A stretch of DNA of 64,000 nucleotides. It comes from Paenibacillus_AA sp045062745. Its GTDB lineage: Bacteria; Bacillota; Bacilli; Paenibacillales; NBRC-103111. Within the stretch, counting starts at the first letter, position 1, and each line of letters starts with the position of its first letter. The stretch lies in contig NZ_JBJGED010000015.1 in the NCBI RefSeq assembly GCF_045062745.1, forward strand, positions 1-64,000, given 5' to 3'. Position numbers and translations under genes: made by a program. The notes under the pieces were generated by a model. It was not told the DNA's origin. It ran no database searches and saw only the letters and a program-made list of their open reading frames with translations. Positions 43,938-52,479 of the stretch are shown here, piece by piece.

Positions 43938-44279
43938 TTACGAATCCTTATTCTTGACTTGCTTCGTACGCCACTTGTTAAACTCCAGAAACTCGAGGAA
44001 TTGCTCCTTCGTCACGCCGGATTCCATCGCTTCGCGCACGAGCTTCGTCCAGTCCGGGTCGAGCTCCGGCTCCTCCATCCGCGGCTGAGGCTGAAAAAAC
44101 GTCTGAATCGGGACGTCGAGCACGGCCGAAATTTTCTCAAGAAAGTGAATGGACGGATTCGACTGAATATCCCGCTCGATGCTGCTCAGATACGACTTGG
44201 CTACACCGGCCCGTTCGGCAAGCTCGTTCAAGGACCATCCTTTCTCGATGCGCAGTTGTTTGACCCGTTGCCCTATCAT
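43938..44279 (-). CDS. sinR: SinR-like transcriptional regulator
   Basis: 113 residues (SinR of B. subtilis: 111). An N-terminal helix-turn-helix of the XRE type (MIGQRVKQLRIEKGWSLNEL, recognition helix around VAKSYLSSIERDIQSNPS) is joined by a Pro-rich linker to a C-terminal dimerisation domain reading LDPDWTKLVREAMESGVTKE and on to FLEFNKWRTKQ, very close to the SinR/SinI interaction domain. SinR represses matrix and exopolysaccharide genes. A SinI-like gene lies 164 bases upstream on the same strand, and perfect SinR boxes (GTTCTTT) occur at 45949 and in the promoter region at 55252-55428. Confidence 0.9.
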   Translation of the reverse strand: MIGQRVKQLRIEKGWSLNELAERAGVAKSYLSSIERDIQSNPSIHFLEKISAVLDVPIQTFFQPQPRMEEPELDPDWTKLVREAMESGVTKEQFLEFLEFNKWRTKQVKNKDS

Positions 44280-44365
44280 ACTTATTTCCCCCTAGACGAC
44301 CGCTGTTATGTATATTTAAGGTCTACAAGCATTTTATCAAACATTGTGTATTTTTCAATGAAAAA

Positions 44366-44410
44366 CCAAAAAGAATTCCTTTCTCCAGCGGGCGGAGAAA
44401 GGAATCTTCG
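44366..44410 (-). terminator. intrinsic terminator between sinI-like and sinR genes
   Basis: Minus-strand GATTCCTTTCTCC and GGAGAAAGGAATTC arms with a 7-base loop are followed by TTTTTGG. It would separate the sinI transcript from sinR, which has about 85 AT-rich bases of its own promoter space. Confidence 0.85.
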
Positions 44411-44438
44411 GGGTGTTGCGCTATCTTGACAAACGGCA

Positions 44439-44708
44439 ATGGGCTACGCGAAGCAATCGTCATGGTCTTGGGATTCGGAATTCCCGGTTTCTTGAATGAA
44501 GAGCCGGACCTCTTCCAAGGGAATCCCCATGCTTTGAGCCGTAGCGATCAAATCGATCCATTCGACATCCAGCTCCGGCGTTGACGCCGGGTTTCTTGCT
44601 TTCATTGCAAGGGGCACCTCCGTTATCTTTTTTTCAGCGGCAAAGGGGCTTGTCTGCTCCAACTCATGAAAAATCAATAGCGGCTGTTATACGATTCGCG
44701 TAGCCCAT
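44439..44708. repeat. 14-base inverted repeats flanking the sinI-like gene
   Basis: ATGGGCTACGCGAA (44439-44452) and its exact reverse complement TTCGCGTAGCCCAT (44695-44708) bracket the sinI-like gene; the left copy contains its stop codon. No transposase or target duplication is visible. Confidence 0.65.
44444..44605 (-). CDS. sinI: SinI-like antirepressor
   Basis: 53 residues (SinI of B. subtilis: 57). The segment ELDVEWIDLIATAQSMGIPL followed by EEVRLFIQE matches the helical hook that SinI uses to break the SinR dimer. There is no DNA-binding domain. The start is the ATG at 44605 (MKARNPASTPELD) because GGAGGTG lies 9 bases upstream; the open frame reaches 44677 but its extra N-terminus is unsupported. 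It precedes sinR as in B. subtilis, with a terminator between. The gene is bracketed by 14-base inverted repeats. Confidence 0.85.
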   Translation of the reverse strand: MKARNPASTPELDVEWIDLIATAQSMGIPLEEVRLFIQETGNSESQDHDDCFA

Positions 44709-44743
44709 CGGAAATAAGGGGGTCACCTAATATTTAGAAATTG

Positions 44744-45850
44744 TTAAGGCCGGACCCAAAGTTCCATCCAGGCTTGTCGGTCCGACGTTCCGTCGTACCC
44801 CGTCCTAGGATCGGGCTGCGGCCGGATGAAGGCGCTCCACCAGAAAATACCGGACCCATGCACCCCATTCGGATTGATCTTAGGATTGGTCGCGCGATCT
44901 AGCGCAAGCTGCTGGCGGGCCAGCTCCAGCCCTTGCGCGGCATTCGCCACATTCTCGATCGACGGGTCATGATAAACCGTTCCGTCGTCCGCGACTTTAC
45001 GTTCGTAGGCGGGCATCGTCGGGTTCAGCTTCGTCTCGGGGCCGCTGCTGTTCGCGATGGCGTGCGCATACCGGACAACGGTAGCCTTCCATAACTGCTG
45101 ATAAGCCTGCGCCGAATCGACCGGCGACCCCCAGCCCATCTGGTCGTACATCATCGGGTTCAGCATATTGAAAATGCCGGCCATCTCGGTGATGTACGCG
45201 TCGGACCACACGGCCGGGTCGGTCGGCGTCGCGATGGAGTAAATCGCCGAGGCGGGCAAAACGGTCCGGACATACGAAGCCGTTGCCGCGAGCACCCGGT
45301 CATTCGGCAGAAACCCTTCGATATCGAGCTGAATGCCATCCGCTTTGTAGAGCGTTCCGTTCGCATCGGGGAGCCCCTTATTCACGAGCTTGTCCGCTAC
45401 TGCGCGCAGATTGGTGTTGTAACGGCTGTTCCCGAAGTTCGGGTTCGACACGCGACGGCCGTTCTTCCATGAATAACGGTTACCGTCATTCACGATTGGG
45501 ATTATTTTTTGATTCGGGTCGGTTTCTCGCGTGATGCGCATCCATCTCGCCAGATGCCGGTACCCTTCCTCCGGCAGCGTTCCGTTCAGAGAATCTTTGG
45601 TAGAGCGTAAAATGCCGATATCGGCCAGCTGATATTCGATCCCGTACTGCTTCAGTTCCTGTACCCGGGCTCGCATGTCGTCATCGGTCAGCGGTTCGGT
45701 TCCGTCGAACCAGTAGGAGTTAAGGTAAGCGGTGTTGTGGAGCTGCGGCTCAGTCTGGGTCATTCCCGGTTCCCCTCCTGCTGCGGTTATAGTGGAGAAG
45801 ACTAAAAAGACTAAGAGACCGGCAAGAAATAAAGCAGCTTTTTTGCTCAT
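44744..45850 (-). CDS. secreted GH18-like glycosidase candidate
   Basis: 368 residues. A Sec signal peptide covers about 1-25 with no lipobox. The mature protein looks like a TIM barrel; ADGIQLDIEGF (E178) resembles the GH18 strand-4 motif DGxDxDxE with its catalytic Glu, and NPMMYDQMGWGSP fits the later substrate-contact strand. The exact family is uncertain. It could cleave a matrix or cell-wall glycan. A perfect SinR box lies 99-105 bases upstream of the start, so it may be controlled with the exopolysaccharide genes. It lies between sinI and the orphan kinase on the same strand. Confidence 0.7.
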   Translation of the reverse strand: MSKKAALFLAGLLVFLVFSTITAAGGEPGMTQTEPQLHNTAYLNSYWFDGTEPLTDDDMRARVQELKQYGIEYQLADIGILRSTKDSLNGTLPEEGYRHLARWMRITRETDPNQKIIPIVNDGNRYSWKNGRRVSNPNFGNSRYNTNLRAVADKLVNKGLPDANGTLYKADGIQLDIEGFLPNDRVLAATASYVRTVLPASAIYSIATPTDPAVWSDAYITEMAGIFNMLNPMMYDQMGWGSPVDSAQAYQQLWKATVVRYAHAIANSSGPETKLNPTMPAYERKVADDGTVYHDPSIENVANAAQGLELARQQLALDRATNPKINPNGVHGSGIFWWSAFIRPQPDPRTGYDGTSDRQAWMELWVRP

Positions 45851-45948
45851 GATGTTTCTTTGATGTTCCTTTCTCGAGGTGTCACCCTTGTTGGATTATA
45901 TTTCCTATGAAAATATAATCCAATTTCCCCGATTTGCACAATATGTCG

Positions 45949-45955
45949 AAAGAAC
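45949..45955 (-). promoter_or_regulatory. SinR box upstream of the GH18-like gene
   Basis: AAAGAAC on the plus strand, i.e. GTTCTTT on the minus strand, exactly matches the B. subtilis SinR consensus GTTCTYT. Confidence 0.5.
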
Positions 45956-45999
45956 GATAGGAAAAACTGCCTATTCCTTTTTTCCAGTTTCATGAGCTT

Positions 46000-48000
46000 C
46001 TATTTTCCAGCAGCCATTCCGACATGATCATAAGTTGACAACGGGATCTCAATCGCCAATTCGCAGCCGTACGGCGTACCGTCCTCGGCCGCGGAGGACC
46101 GGATGGATACTTCGCCCCCCAAGAGCTCTACCCGCTCCATCATAGATGTAAGCCCGAAGCCGGGCTCGGCGGAGCCGTACGGCTCTCCGTCGCTGACCAG
46201 CCGGAACTGCAGCGTCTCCCCGGCTGTCCGCAACGTGAAGCGGAACCGGCTGCACCGGCCATGGCGAATGCCGTTCGTCAAACCCTCCTGCAAAGCATGA
46301 TACAGCACCTGTTCCATCAGCTTGCCGAGTCCCGACGGAACCTCGATCATCGTGTCCACTTGAATTTCCATCGTATCTTCCGTATATTGGATCAGCTCCC
46401 GCATGGACGCTTCCAGCGAGAGCGCCGGCTCCTCCGACTTCAGCAGCCTTACGGCTTTGCGGATATCGTCCAGCGCCTTGCGGACGAGCCCGTTTAGCAG
46501 GTCCAGCTTGTCGACGGGGACTCCGCCCTCCCGGGCCGCGAGCTTCTTCGTCGCCTCCAGCTGGACGATGGCCGCCGTCAGCGTATGGCCGACGACATCG
46601 TGCATTTCGTACGCGATCCGATTCCGCTCCTCCAGCACCGAGATCTCCGCCAGCGATTCCGCCTTCTCGCGCAGCGTCACCGACAAAATCCGGTTCGCCT
46701 GCTTCAGCTCTCCGGTGCGCGTCTCGACCAGTCGCTCCAGATCCCGGTGAAACTGCTCCAGCTCTTGGTGCTTCGCCAGCAGCTCGCGGGCGTTGCGCTC
46801 GGACTCGAGATGCACGCGCCGCACGCGGTTCACGACGGCCAGGGCCATACAAATCATGAAGAGCAGCAACCCGTTCGGCTGCAGCCCTTCGATGATCCGG
46901 TAGGCGTACATGTGCGTATTCATCAGGCGGTTGAGGGTAATGGGAAAGAGGAGCGCCGTCATCCCGGCCGTCGAGCTGACTATAAGGATCCAGTAGCCCC
47001 GCACGAGCCATCGTCGCTCCTCGCGGCGTTCTTCCCGCTGCGGGTACCGGAAGAGCGCATATGTTACGACGATTCCGCCGGCGGCAACGACCATCACGAC
47101 TCCCAGCGTCGTGAGCTTCCAATATACATAAGGGCTCGCTAGCGCCGTACAGGCGGCTCCGAGCGTATAGAGCAAGACCGACGCCCGGGCCCTTCGAACC
47201 AGCCGTTCGTGAGCGGCGCCCAGTGCGGACCCATAAAAGCCTATAAATCCATAAATGGCGAGCGGCGTCAGCAAATCTTTCCAATAATACAGGCTCTGGA
47301 TCTCGGCAAACCATTGCAGCGACCGGCACGAGAACAGCAAGTTCAGCCCGATCGACAAGCCCATCAGCCCAAACCATCCGTACAGCGGCTCCTTGCGCCG
47401 GATCCGCAGCCCCAACCCGACGAGCCCCGCGGTTATATATAAAGTCGAATAGAGCAAATAACCCATCTCGCCTTGAAGCAGCGCGTATAAAATTTGATCG
47501 GGCTCTCCGGCGAGCACCAGGTCGTTGCCGATAAACGGATAGCCCTCCCATTCCGCGTGAATGAGCAGCGTTTTCCCTTCGTCCCCGGGATCGATCGCGA
47601 TGGGGTGCAAGGTTGGAAAAACTCCGAAGCGGCGCAGCTTGCCATCCATGTTGAATGTATACAGCCGCTCCCCGTCCCGGAACACTTCGAACCGGCTCAT
47701 GCCGGACAGGAACAAGTACGGATTCCGCCATTCGAGCGGCGGGATCGGGCGCTGCAGCCAGACGGATCCGCGATAGCCCGATAGCCCGGCCTTGGCCGTC
47801 TGATCGAACGGCACCCAGTCCTCTGCCGCGGGTTGCTGCGGTCCATAGGCGACATGCCAATGTTTGACGAAAACCGTGAACGGCTCCCGGGTTTTGTCCG
47901 CGAAATTCGGGCGTTCCACCAGCAGCGCCGGCAGGAACATGCCCAGCACCGCGGCGCAGGTGAGGATCCATAGCGATAGCGAGAGGCGGCTCGTTCTCAT
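46000..48000 (-). CDS. orphan NarL-type sensor histidine kinase with 7TMR-DISM-like sensor
   Basis: 666 residues from the ATG at 48000, which has AAGGAG 12 bases upstream. Order: an N-terminal membrane helix, an external beta-rich domain (about 35-190, a 7TMR-DISM extracellular-like fold), seven membrane helices (about 190-400), a coiled coil, HisKA_3 with phosphorylatable His in EMHDVVGHTLTA, and HATPase_c with N-box EGLTNGIRHG and G-box GFGLTSMMERV. The reading frame stays open to 48471, but that extension runs through the 37-base tandem array and is not coding. No LuxR-type response regulator lies next to it, so its partner is elsewhere. Confidence 0.88.
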   Translation of the reverse strand: MRTSRLSLSLWILTCAAVLGMFLPALLVERPNFADKTREPFTVFVKHWHVAYGPQQPAAEDWVPFDQTAKAGLSGYRGSVWLQRPIPPLEWRNPYLFLSGMSRFEVFRDGERLYTFNMDGKLRRFGVFPTLHPIAIDPGDEGKTLLIHAEWEGYPFIGNDLVLAGEPDQILYALLQGEMGYLLYSTLYITAGLVGLGLRIRRKEPLYGWFGLMGLSIGLNLLFSCRSLQWFAEIQSLYYWKDLLTPLAIYGFIGFYGSALGAAHERLVRRARASVLLYTLGAACTALASPYVYWKLTTLGVVMVVAAGGIVVTYALFRYPQREERREERRWLVRGYWILIVSSTAGMTALLFPITLNRLMNTHMYAYRIIEGLQPNGLLLFMICMALAVVNRVRRVHLESERNARELLAKHQELEQFHRDLERLVETRTGELKQANRILSVTLREKAESLAEISVLEERNRIAYEMHDVVGHTLTAAIVQLEATKKLAAREGGVPVDKLDLLNGLVRKALDDIRKAVRLLKSEEPALSLEASMRELIQYTEDTMEIQVDTMIEVPSGLGKLMEQVLYHALQEGLTNGIRHGRCSRFRFTLRTAGETLQFRLVSDGEPYGSAEPGFGLTSMMERVELLGGEVSIRSSAAEDGTPYGCELAIEIPLSTYDHVGMAAGK

Positions 48001-48275
48001 CGAGGGCGAAAGCTCCTTCATGCAGCCGGAGCGGCTGCCGATTGTGACACCTTCCAGCCTATCACAAATGGGCGCGTAGAAGTATCGATTCGCGAAGATC
48101 ATGACAGCCATGACAAAAAGGGTGACAACTCGGACCTTCGGTGCGCGAATGGGGCTGAGCTCGGGTTCGGATGCAAGATTGAGAAGGGGTGCGGAACTGG
48201 ACGTGACGTGGATATCGTGTCGAGTAGGACGGGAGGTGGGTGCAGTATGAGGGGTACGGGTGCAATCGGTAGGCA

Positions 48276-48640
48276 ATGAATCAAATCTTGGAGCGAGATC
48301 GGCACCGTGGGCAAAGCATCCAATCTTGGGCAGGAGCGGGACCGTAGGCAAAGTATCCAATCTTGGGCGGGAGCGGGACCGTGGGCAAAGTATCCAATCT
48401 TGGGCGGGAGCGGGACCATAGGCAAAGTATCCAATCTTGGGCGGGAGCGGGACCATAGGCAAAGTATCCAATCTTGGGCGGGATCGGCACCGTGGGCAAA
48501 GTATCCAATCTTGGGCGGGATCGGCACGTTGGAAAAGTATCCAATCTTGGGCGGGATCGGAACCGTGGGCAAAGTATCCAATCTTGGTCGGGAGCCGGAC
48601 CGTGGGCTAAAATCTTGGGCGGGATCGGCACCGCGTCGTA
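48276..48640. repeat. 37-base tandem array, about nine units
   Basis: CAATCTTGG recurs at 48321, 48358, 48395, 48432, 48469, 48506, 48542 and 48579, then a shortened unit near 48611 and a diverged first unit near 48285. The unit is GGGCAAAGTATCCAATCTTG followed by GGCGGGAGCGGGACCGT. Units are contiguous without spacers, so it is not CRISPR, and 37 is not a multiple of three, so all frames rotate through the same sequence. Likely a variable-number tandem repeat. Confidence 0.9.
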
Positions 48641-48785
48641 GTATTGACTTTTGGGGCAGAGTTGGGCCGATCGGTTTACGGTATGACATCATGGGCCGGA
48701 AAACATAAACTGGGCTGTGAGCATGGAAGCGGTCGGCAGGCTGAAACATAGAATGACAGGTTGAAGCCGCTGCGTCGTTTGATGT

Positions 48786-48975
48786 GAGGAGGAAAACCTC
48801 CCTCTCTTTCGTAGCATTTTGCTAAAAAACCGTACCGAAGAGGGAAAACCTCCCTCTTTCTTGACCGAAATCGCCCAAAATGAGCGGTTTGAGTCTAAGA
48901 AGAGGGAGGTTTTCCCTTTAGTAAGCCCGATTATCGATAATCGGATCGAAGAGAGGGAGGTTTTCCCTCTCCCAT
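48786..48975. repeat. interspersed GGGAAAACCTCCC-type motif island 2
   Basis: Four motifs about 50 bases apart: AGGAAAACCTCCCTCTC (48790-), AGGGAAAACCTCCCTCTTTC (48841-), and reversed AGAGGGAGGTTTTCCCT (48901-) and GAGAGGGAGGTTTTCCCTCT (48951-). The two-forward, two-reverse arrangement matches island 1 at 24916-25104. Each motif is itself partly palindromic. Confidence 0.7.
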
Positions 48976-49149
48976 CCCGGATTAGCGTGTCGGATCGGAC
49001 GAATGGGAGGCTAGTTGGTGCAACGATTGGCTAAATCGGGGGCTCGCAAGCCAGTCAATCGGCGAGATCTAGGCTCACCTTGGTTCGATCAGTCGATTCT
49101 ACGCTGGCTAGCCAATCCAGTCCACTCTATCATCCCCCGCCACTACCCC

Positions 49150-51360
49150 CTACTTCAATTCCCGGAACGCCTGCTGCATAATCGCGTAGCTCTTCTTCAG
49201 CCGTTCCTGATACTTCACTTCATTCCACGCCTTCCACTTGTAGAGCGGCTGCTCCGAGACGTCGACGACGTTGCTACCGTCTCCGAGGCCCCGAATCTCT
49301 TGCGTGCTCCGGTCCACGATCCACGGAACGAAGCGGATGCCCTTCACCTTCTCGGTGAGCAGCTTGCCGTTCTTCACCCCGTAGCTGACTACGTTCAGCG
49401 AACTCGGGTCGGCGAAGCCGAGCAGCATCCAAGGGATGCGCATCTCGACGACGTTCCCCTTCGCTTGCCACATGGCGAGCGAGTTGTAGTCCGGGGACGC
49501 CGGGTCGGACGTGCCCCGAGGCAGCAGACCGGCCGGGATGTCGCGGTACGGCCGGTAGTACTTAGCCCACGGCGGACTGAATTCCATGTCGACAATGAGC
49601 TTCCACGGCGAGAACACGCCGGAATCGTCCTGCATCTCGGCCTCCTTCACGGGGGCCATCCCGTTGATCACCCCCCAGAGGCGGGTGGTGAAATCATAAT
49701 TCGAGGCGATGCGCACCTCGCTCTCCGGCTCGCGGCCGAGCGTGATCAGCGTCTCGAGCCCCTCGCTCAGCGTGCGGTTGCCCAAGGCATCCGCATGCCG
49801 GTTGCCGCCTTCGAGCGTGCTCGTCCCGATCTGAAGGAGCTCCTGCTCGGGGTTGAAGTCGTGATCCAACTCCCCCGCGATATAGACGTACGCTTCGTCA
49901 TGTGTTACCCACATGTTCGTCCATCCGGGGACGCCGGGATCGTATTTCTTCTTGTCCTCGAGCTGCATCCAGTCGTCCAGGCGGCCGTCGATGAGGAGCG
50001 GTCCGTCCTTGCTCGAATACATCCCGGTAATCCCGAACAGCTTCTCGTTCGTCAGCACATTCAGCCAATACTTGCGCCGATCGACCGGGATCTCGAAGTC
50101 CTGCGTGTTCCACGTCCGCTTGAACCACTCGTCCTGCCACATGAACAAGATCGCTCCGGCGTACTGCTCCTGGTGAATCGTCTTCATCAGGTCGGCGTTG
50201 ATTCGCCCTTGCTCCTCCTCGGTGTGGCCGCCCTGATCGCGCCCCAGATTGGACAGATGCCCGATGCCGAGCGAGGAGGGCACCCCGTACTCCGTCACCA
50301 TAATGGGCATTCCCGCATGATGGGCCTTCAGCTGACGCAAGTACGCCTTGTATGTGTCGATCTCGCCCCGGTCGTTCTTCACGTTCTGAAGCGACGGATC
50401 GCTGCGCAGGAATTCCGGGTAATAAGGATAAGCATGGTACGAGGCGAAGTATCCGCCTTGCCAGTCGGCCGGTTCGATGTGCATCGGATCGACGCTGACG
50501 AGATCCTCGGCTCGGTCGATTTCACCGGGATGGGCGAGCGGATCGGTCGACACCCAGTTCGTGAACGCGATCGGGTGCTGCCAGCCGCGCTCTTTCTCGA
50601 ACGATGCGAGCGTATCCAGCATCTCCGCCAGCATGTTCTCGAACGCCGTGGCGCCCGCCTTCGCTTTGAAGTGGGTCCCTACATAAGGCTCCATATGAGG
50701 ATAGGCCTTGTCCGACGCGTCTACGATGGAAGGGTCCCACTCGGTCCCTACGCTCCACCCCATGAGATAAGGCCCCGCATTCGTGCGATAGCGGCCGTCC
50801 GCCTTTCCGGTTTTGCCCGGAATGTTCGCGTCTCCGTACACCGCCCCTACCGCATAGATGATTTCTTTTTTGAACGCTTTGATCACGAGCGGGCTTTGGG
50901 CATCGTGGGTTTTGATGAGCTGCTCCTCGGGCGACCAGACCCCTTGGATGAAATATAGCGGCGAATCCCGGTGCTGCTCATTGAATTCGACGAGCGCCTC
51001 GTAGAAGACCGGCTCGTGAATCGTATACACCCGGATCACATTGGCGCCCAGCTGATGAATCTCGTCGAACCATTTCAGGAACGTCGGCTTGTCGATCACC
51101 AGTTCCCCCGGATCATGACCGGGAACGGTCGCCCCGACATTCACTCCGTTCGCGAAGAAAGGCTTCCACTCCCCGCCCTGATACAGTTCGATCCGATCCC
51201 CCTGGGTCCGAAACTTGACATGGCTGCCGTTGTCCAGCACGGTACTCTCCACCTCCGCACTTTCGGCTTGGAGCGGCCCGTAATAATACCAGCCCATGCA
51301 GCCGATCAGCAGGATGGCTATTAGGATTAAGCTTAAGCGTAGCTTGATATTTCTCTTCAT
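49150..51360 (-). CDS. lipoprotein glycoside hydrolase candidate of the exopolysaccharide locus
   Basis: 736 residues. A basic N-terminus, hydrophobic core and LLIGC (Cys21) indicate a lipoprotein or membrane anchor. Residues about 60-430 look like a clan GH-A TIM barrel: E207 in VGTEWDPS as possible acid/base and E357 in MVTEYGVPSS as possible nucleophile. From about 465 a beta-rich domain starting LLIDGRLDDWMQL resembles a CBM9-type module. The family is not certain. It is the last gene after the glycosyltransferase and receiver genes; hydrolases that trim the product are standard in exopolysaccharide synthase operons (for example YdaJ, BcsZ, PelA). AAGGAG lies upstream of the ATG. Confidence 0.75.
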   Translation of the reverse strand: MKRNIKLRLSLILIAILLIGCMGWYYYGPLQAESAEVESTVLDNGSHVKFRTQGDRIELYQGGEWKPFFANGVNVGATVPGHDPGELVIDKPTFLKWFDEIHQLGANVIRVYTIHEPVFYEALVEFNEQHRDSPLYFIQGVWSPEEQLIKTHDAQSPLVIKAFKKEIIYAVGAVYGDANIPGKTGKADGRYRTNAGPYLMGWSVGTEWDPSIVDASDKAYPHMEPYVGTHFKAKAGATAFENMLAEMLDTLASFEKERGWQHPIAFTNWVSTDPLAHPGEIDRAEDLVSVDPMHIEPADWQGGYFASYHAYPYYPEFLRSDPSLQNVKNDRGEIDTYKAYLRQLKAHHAGMPIMVTEYGVPSSLGIGHLSNLGRDQGGHTEEEQGRINADLMKTIHQEQYAGAILFMWQDEWFKRTWNTQDFEIPVDRRKYWLNVLTNEKLFGITGMYSSKDGPLLIDGRLDDWMQLEDKKKYDPGVPGWTNMWVTHDEAYVYIAGELDHDFNPEQELLQIGTSTLEGGNRHADALGNRTLSEGLETLITLGREPESEVRIASNYDFTTRLWGVINGMAPVKEAEMQDDSGVFSPWKLIVDMEFSPPWAKYYRPYRDIPAGLLPRGTSDPASPDYNSLAMWQAKGNVVEMRIPWMLLGFADPSSLNVVSYGVKNGKLLTEKVKGIRFVPWIVDRSTQEIRGLGDGSNVVDVSEQPLYKWKAWNEVKYQERLKKSYAIMQQAFRELK

Positions 51361-51399
51361 AGTGACGTTCGACTCCTTACTGCCGCACAGATGTCGCTG

Positions 51400-51591
51400 C
51401 TATTCGCGCGGGCCATAGCTCATGGCCGAATCTCCGATTTCGAGATGGTTGCGCAGGATGCGGCTTAGCTCTCCCATGTACGTTTCCAAGGGCTGAGCCC
51501 GTTCGTACGGATTCGTTTGCGCTTTGGCGATAAAACGTTGAAGCTCCAGGCAGAGGCCATCCAAATCGGCTGTCGCATTCGTCGCACTCAA
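51400..51591 (-). CDS. 63-residue unknown protein in the exopolysaccharide operon
   Basis: The TTG at 51591 is preceded by a very strong AAAGGAGGTGATG with good spacing, which argues that this short gene is real. The product is soluble and helical (LDGLCLELQRFIAKAQTN, LETYMGELSRILRNHLEIG), without membrane segment or known motif. It lies 15 bases after the receiver gene and 39 before the hydrolase gene. A small adaptor role is possible, but no family is recognised. Confidence 0.65.
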   Translation of the reverse strand: MSATNATADLDGLCLELQRFIAKAQTNPYERAQPLETYMGELSRILRNHLEIGDSAMSYGPRE

Positions 51592-51606
51592 CGGTCATCA
51601 CCTCCT

Positions 51607-52428
51607 TTAAGACAAGAGCCGGCGGATGCGGGCTTCGACTTCCATCGGGGAATACGGCTTCTTGATATAATCCGACACGCCTAGCTCGAAGCAGGCGCTG
51701 ATGTCGCGCTCGACCCGCTTCTCCGACAGCACCATAATGCTGCACTCCGGCTGGGCCGGCTGCTTCGCTTGCCGCTGCCGGATGCGGCGAATCAGGTCGT
51801 ATCCGTCGTAGACGGGCAGCGACAGCTCCGTGATCACCAAGTCCGGCGACAGCGTCTGGAACATCCGCAACCCGTCCAGCCCGTTGTGCGCGGTGAACAC
51901 CTCATAGCCTCTCCGGCGCAGCAGCGTGTCGAGCAGCTCCCCGCCCGTCTCGTCTTCGTCGACGATCAGAATGGTAGCCGGCTTCCGCTTCACCTCCGGC
52001 GGGTTGTAGATCAGGATGGACGACTCCCCGTCCGACTCCCGCTCCATCAGAGCGTGCATCGCCTGCAGGTCCGATTCCTTCGGAATGCCGCACTCCGGGA
52101 AACTGGCGATCACCAGCTGACCCACGGCAATCCCTTCCTCCAGCATCAGCTGCTTGACCGACAAAGCGGCGTAGTGCGTGTCGCTCAAGACGAGGTCGGG
52201 GAAGAGCATCGCGAATGTCCCGCGGCTCGGGTCGCCCGCGAAGTGCACCGCCAGCTCCGGCTCGCTCCGCGCCACCCGTTCCCGCAGCCGGCTGAGCCCG
52301 ACCGGGCCGAGCGGACTGCTCGCCAGGATGACGCCGCAGGCGGTCTCGTTCGACTGCACGAGCGTTTGATTCAATAGGGCAAAGAGTGAATGGGTATCAA
52401 CGGCTTCTTCCAGCAAAGAACTGCTCAT
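51607..52428 (-). CDS. degenerate GGDEF-like domain fused to a pseudo-receiver
   Basis: 273 residues, no membrane segment. Residues 150-273 are a receiver domain (ILIVDEDETGGELL start, S235 and K257 at the switch positions), but the phosphoacceptor position in DLVITELSLP is E201 where Asp is expected, so normal phosphotransfer is unlikely and the Glu may mimic the active state. Residues 20-135 have the strand/helix order of a GGDEF domain, with AVHFAGDPSRGTFAMLFP where GGDEF and its neighbours would be; catalysis should be lost. No output domain. It lies 51 bases after the glycosyltransferase gene. I infer a nucleotide-sensing or scaffold subunit of the synthase, comparable with degenerate YdaK; the GGDEF relation is tentative. 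Confidence 0.75.
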   Translation of the reverse strand: MSSSLLEEAVDTHSLFALLNQTLVQSNETACGVILASSPLGPVGLSRLRERVARSEPELAVHFAGDPSRGTFAMLFPDLVLSDTHYAALSVKQLMLEEGIAVGQLVIASFPECGIPKESDLQAMHALMERESDGESSILIYNPPEVKRKPATILIVDEDETGGELLDTLLRRRGYEVFTAHNGLDGLRMFQTLSPDLVITELSLPVYDGYDLIRRIRQRQAKQPAQPECSIMVLSEKRVERDISACFELGVSDYIKKPYSPMEVEARIRRLLS

Positions 52429-52479
52429 AGTCTCTCACCTCATCGTCGGCGACTGCAGCGAATGTACAGTCGGCCTGGA

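Larger units (their letters stand above)
48001..49149. other. non-coding repeat region upstream of the orphan kinase
   Basis: Holds the 37-base tandem array (48276-48640) and the GGGAAAACCTCCC island 2 (48786-48975). The other stretches show no gene, promoter or hairpin that I can support. Confidence 0.7.

Noticed and set aside
48001..48471. N-terminal extension of the sensor kinase
   Set aside because: It is translated from the tandem array and low-complexity DNA; a ribosome binding site and normal family start exist at 48000.
48276..48640. CRISPR array
   Set aside because: Units are contiguous 37-base repeats without unique spacers and no cas genes are near.
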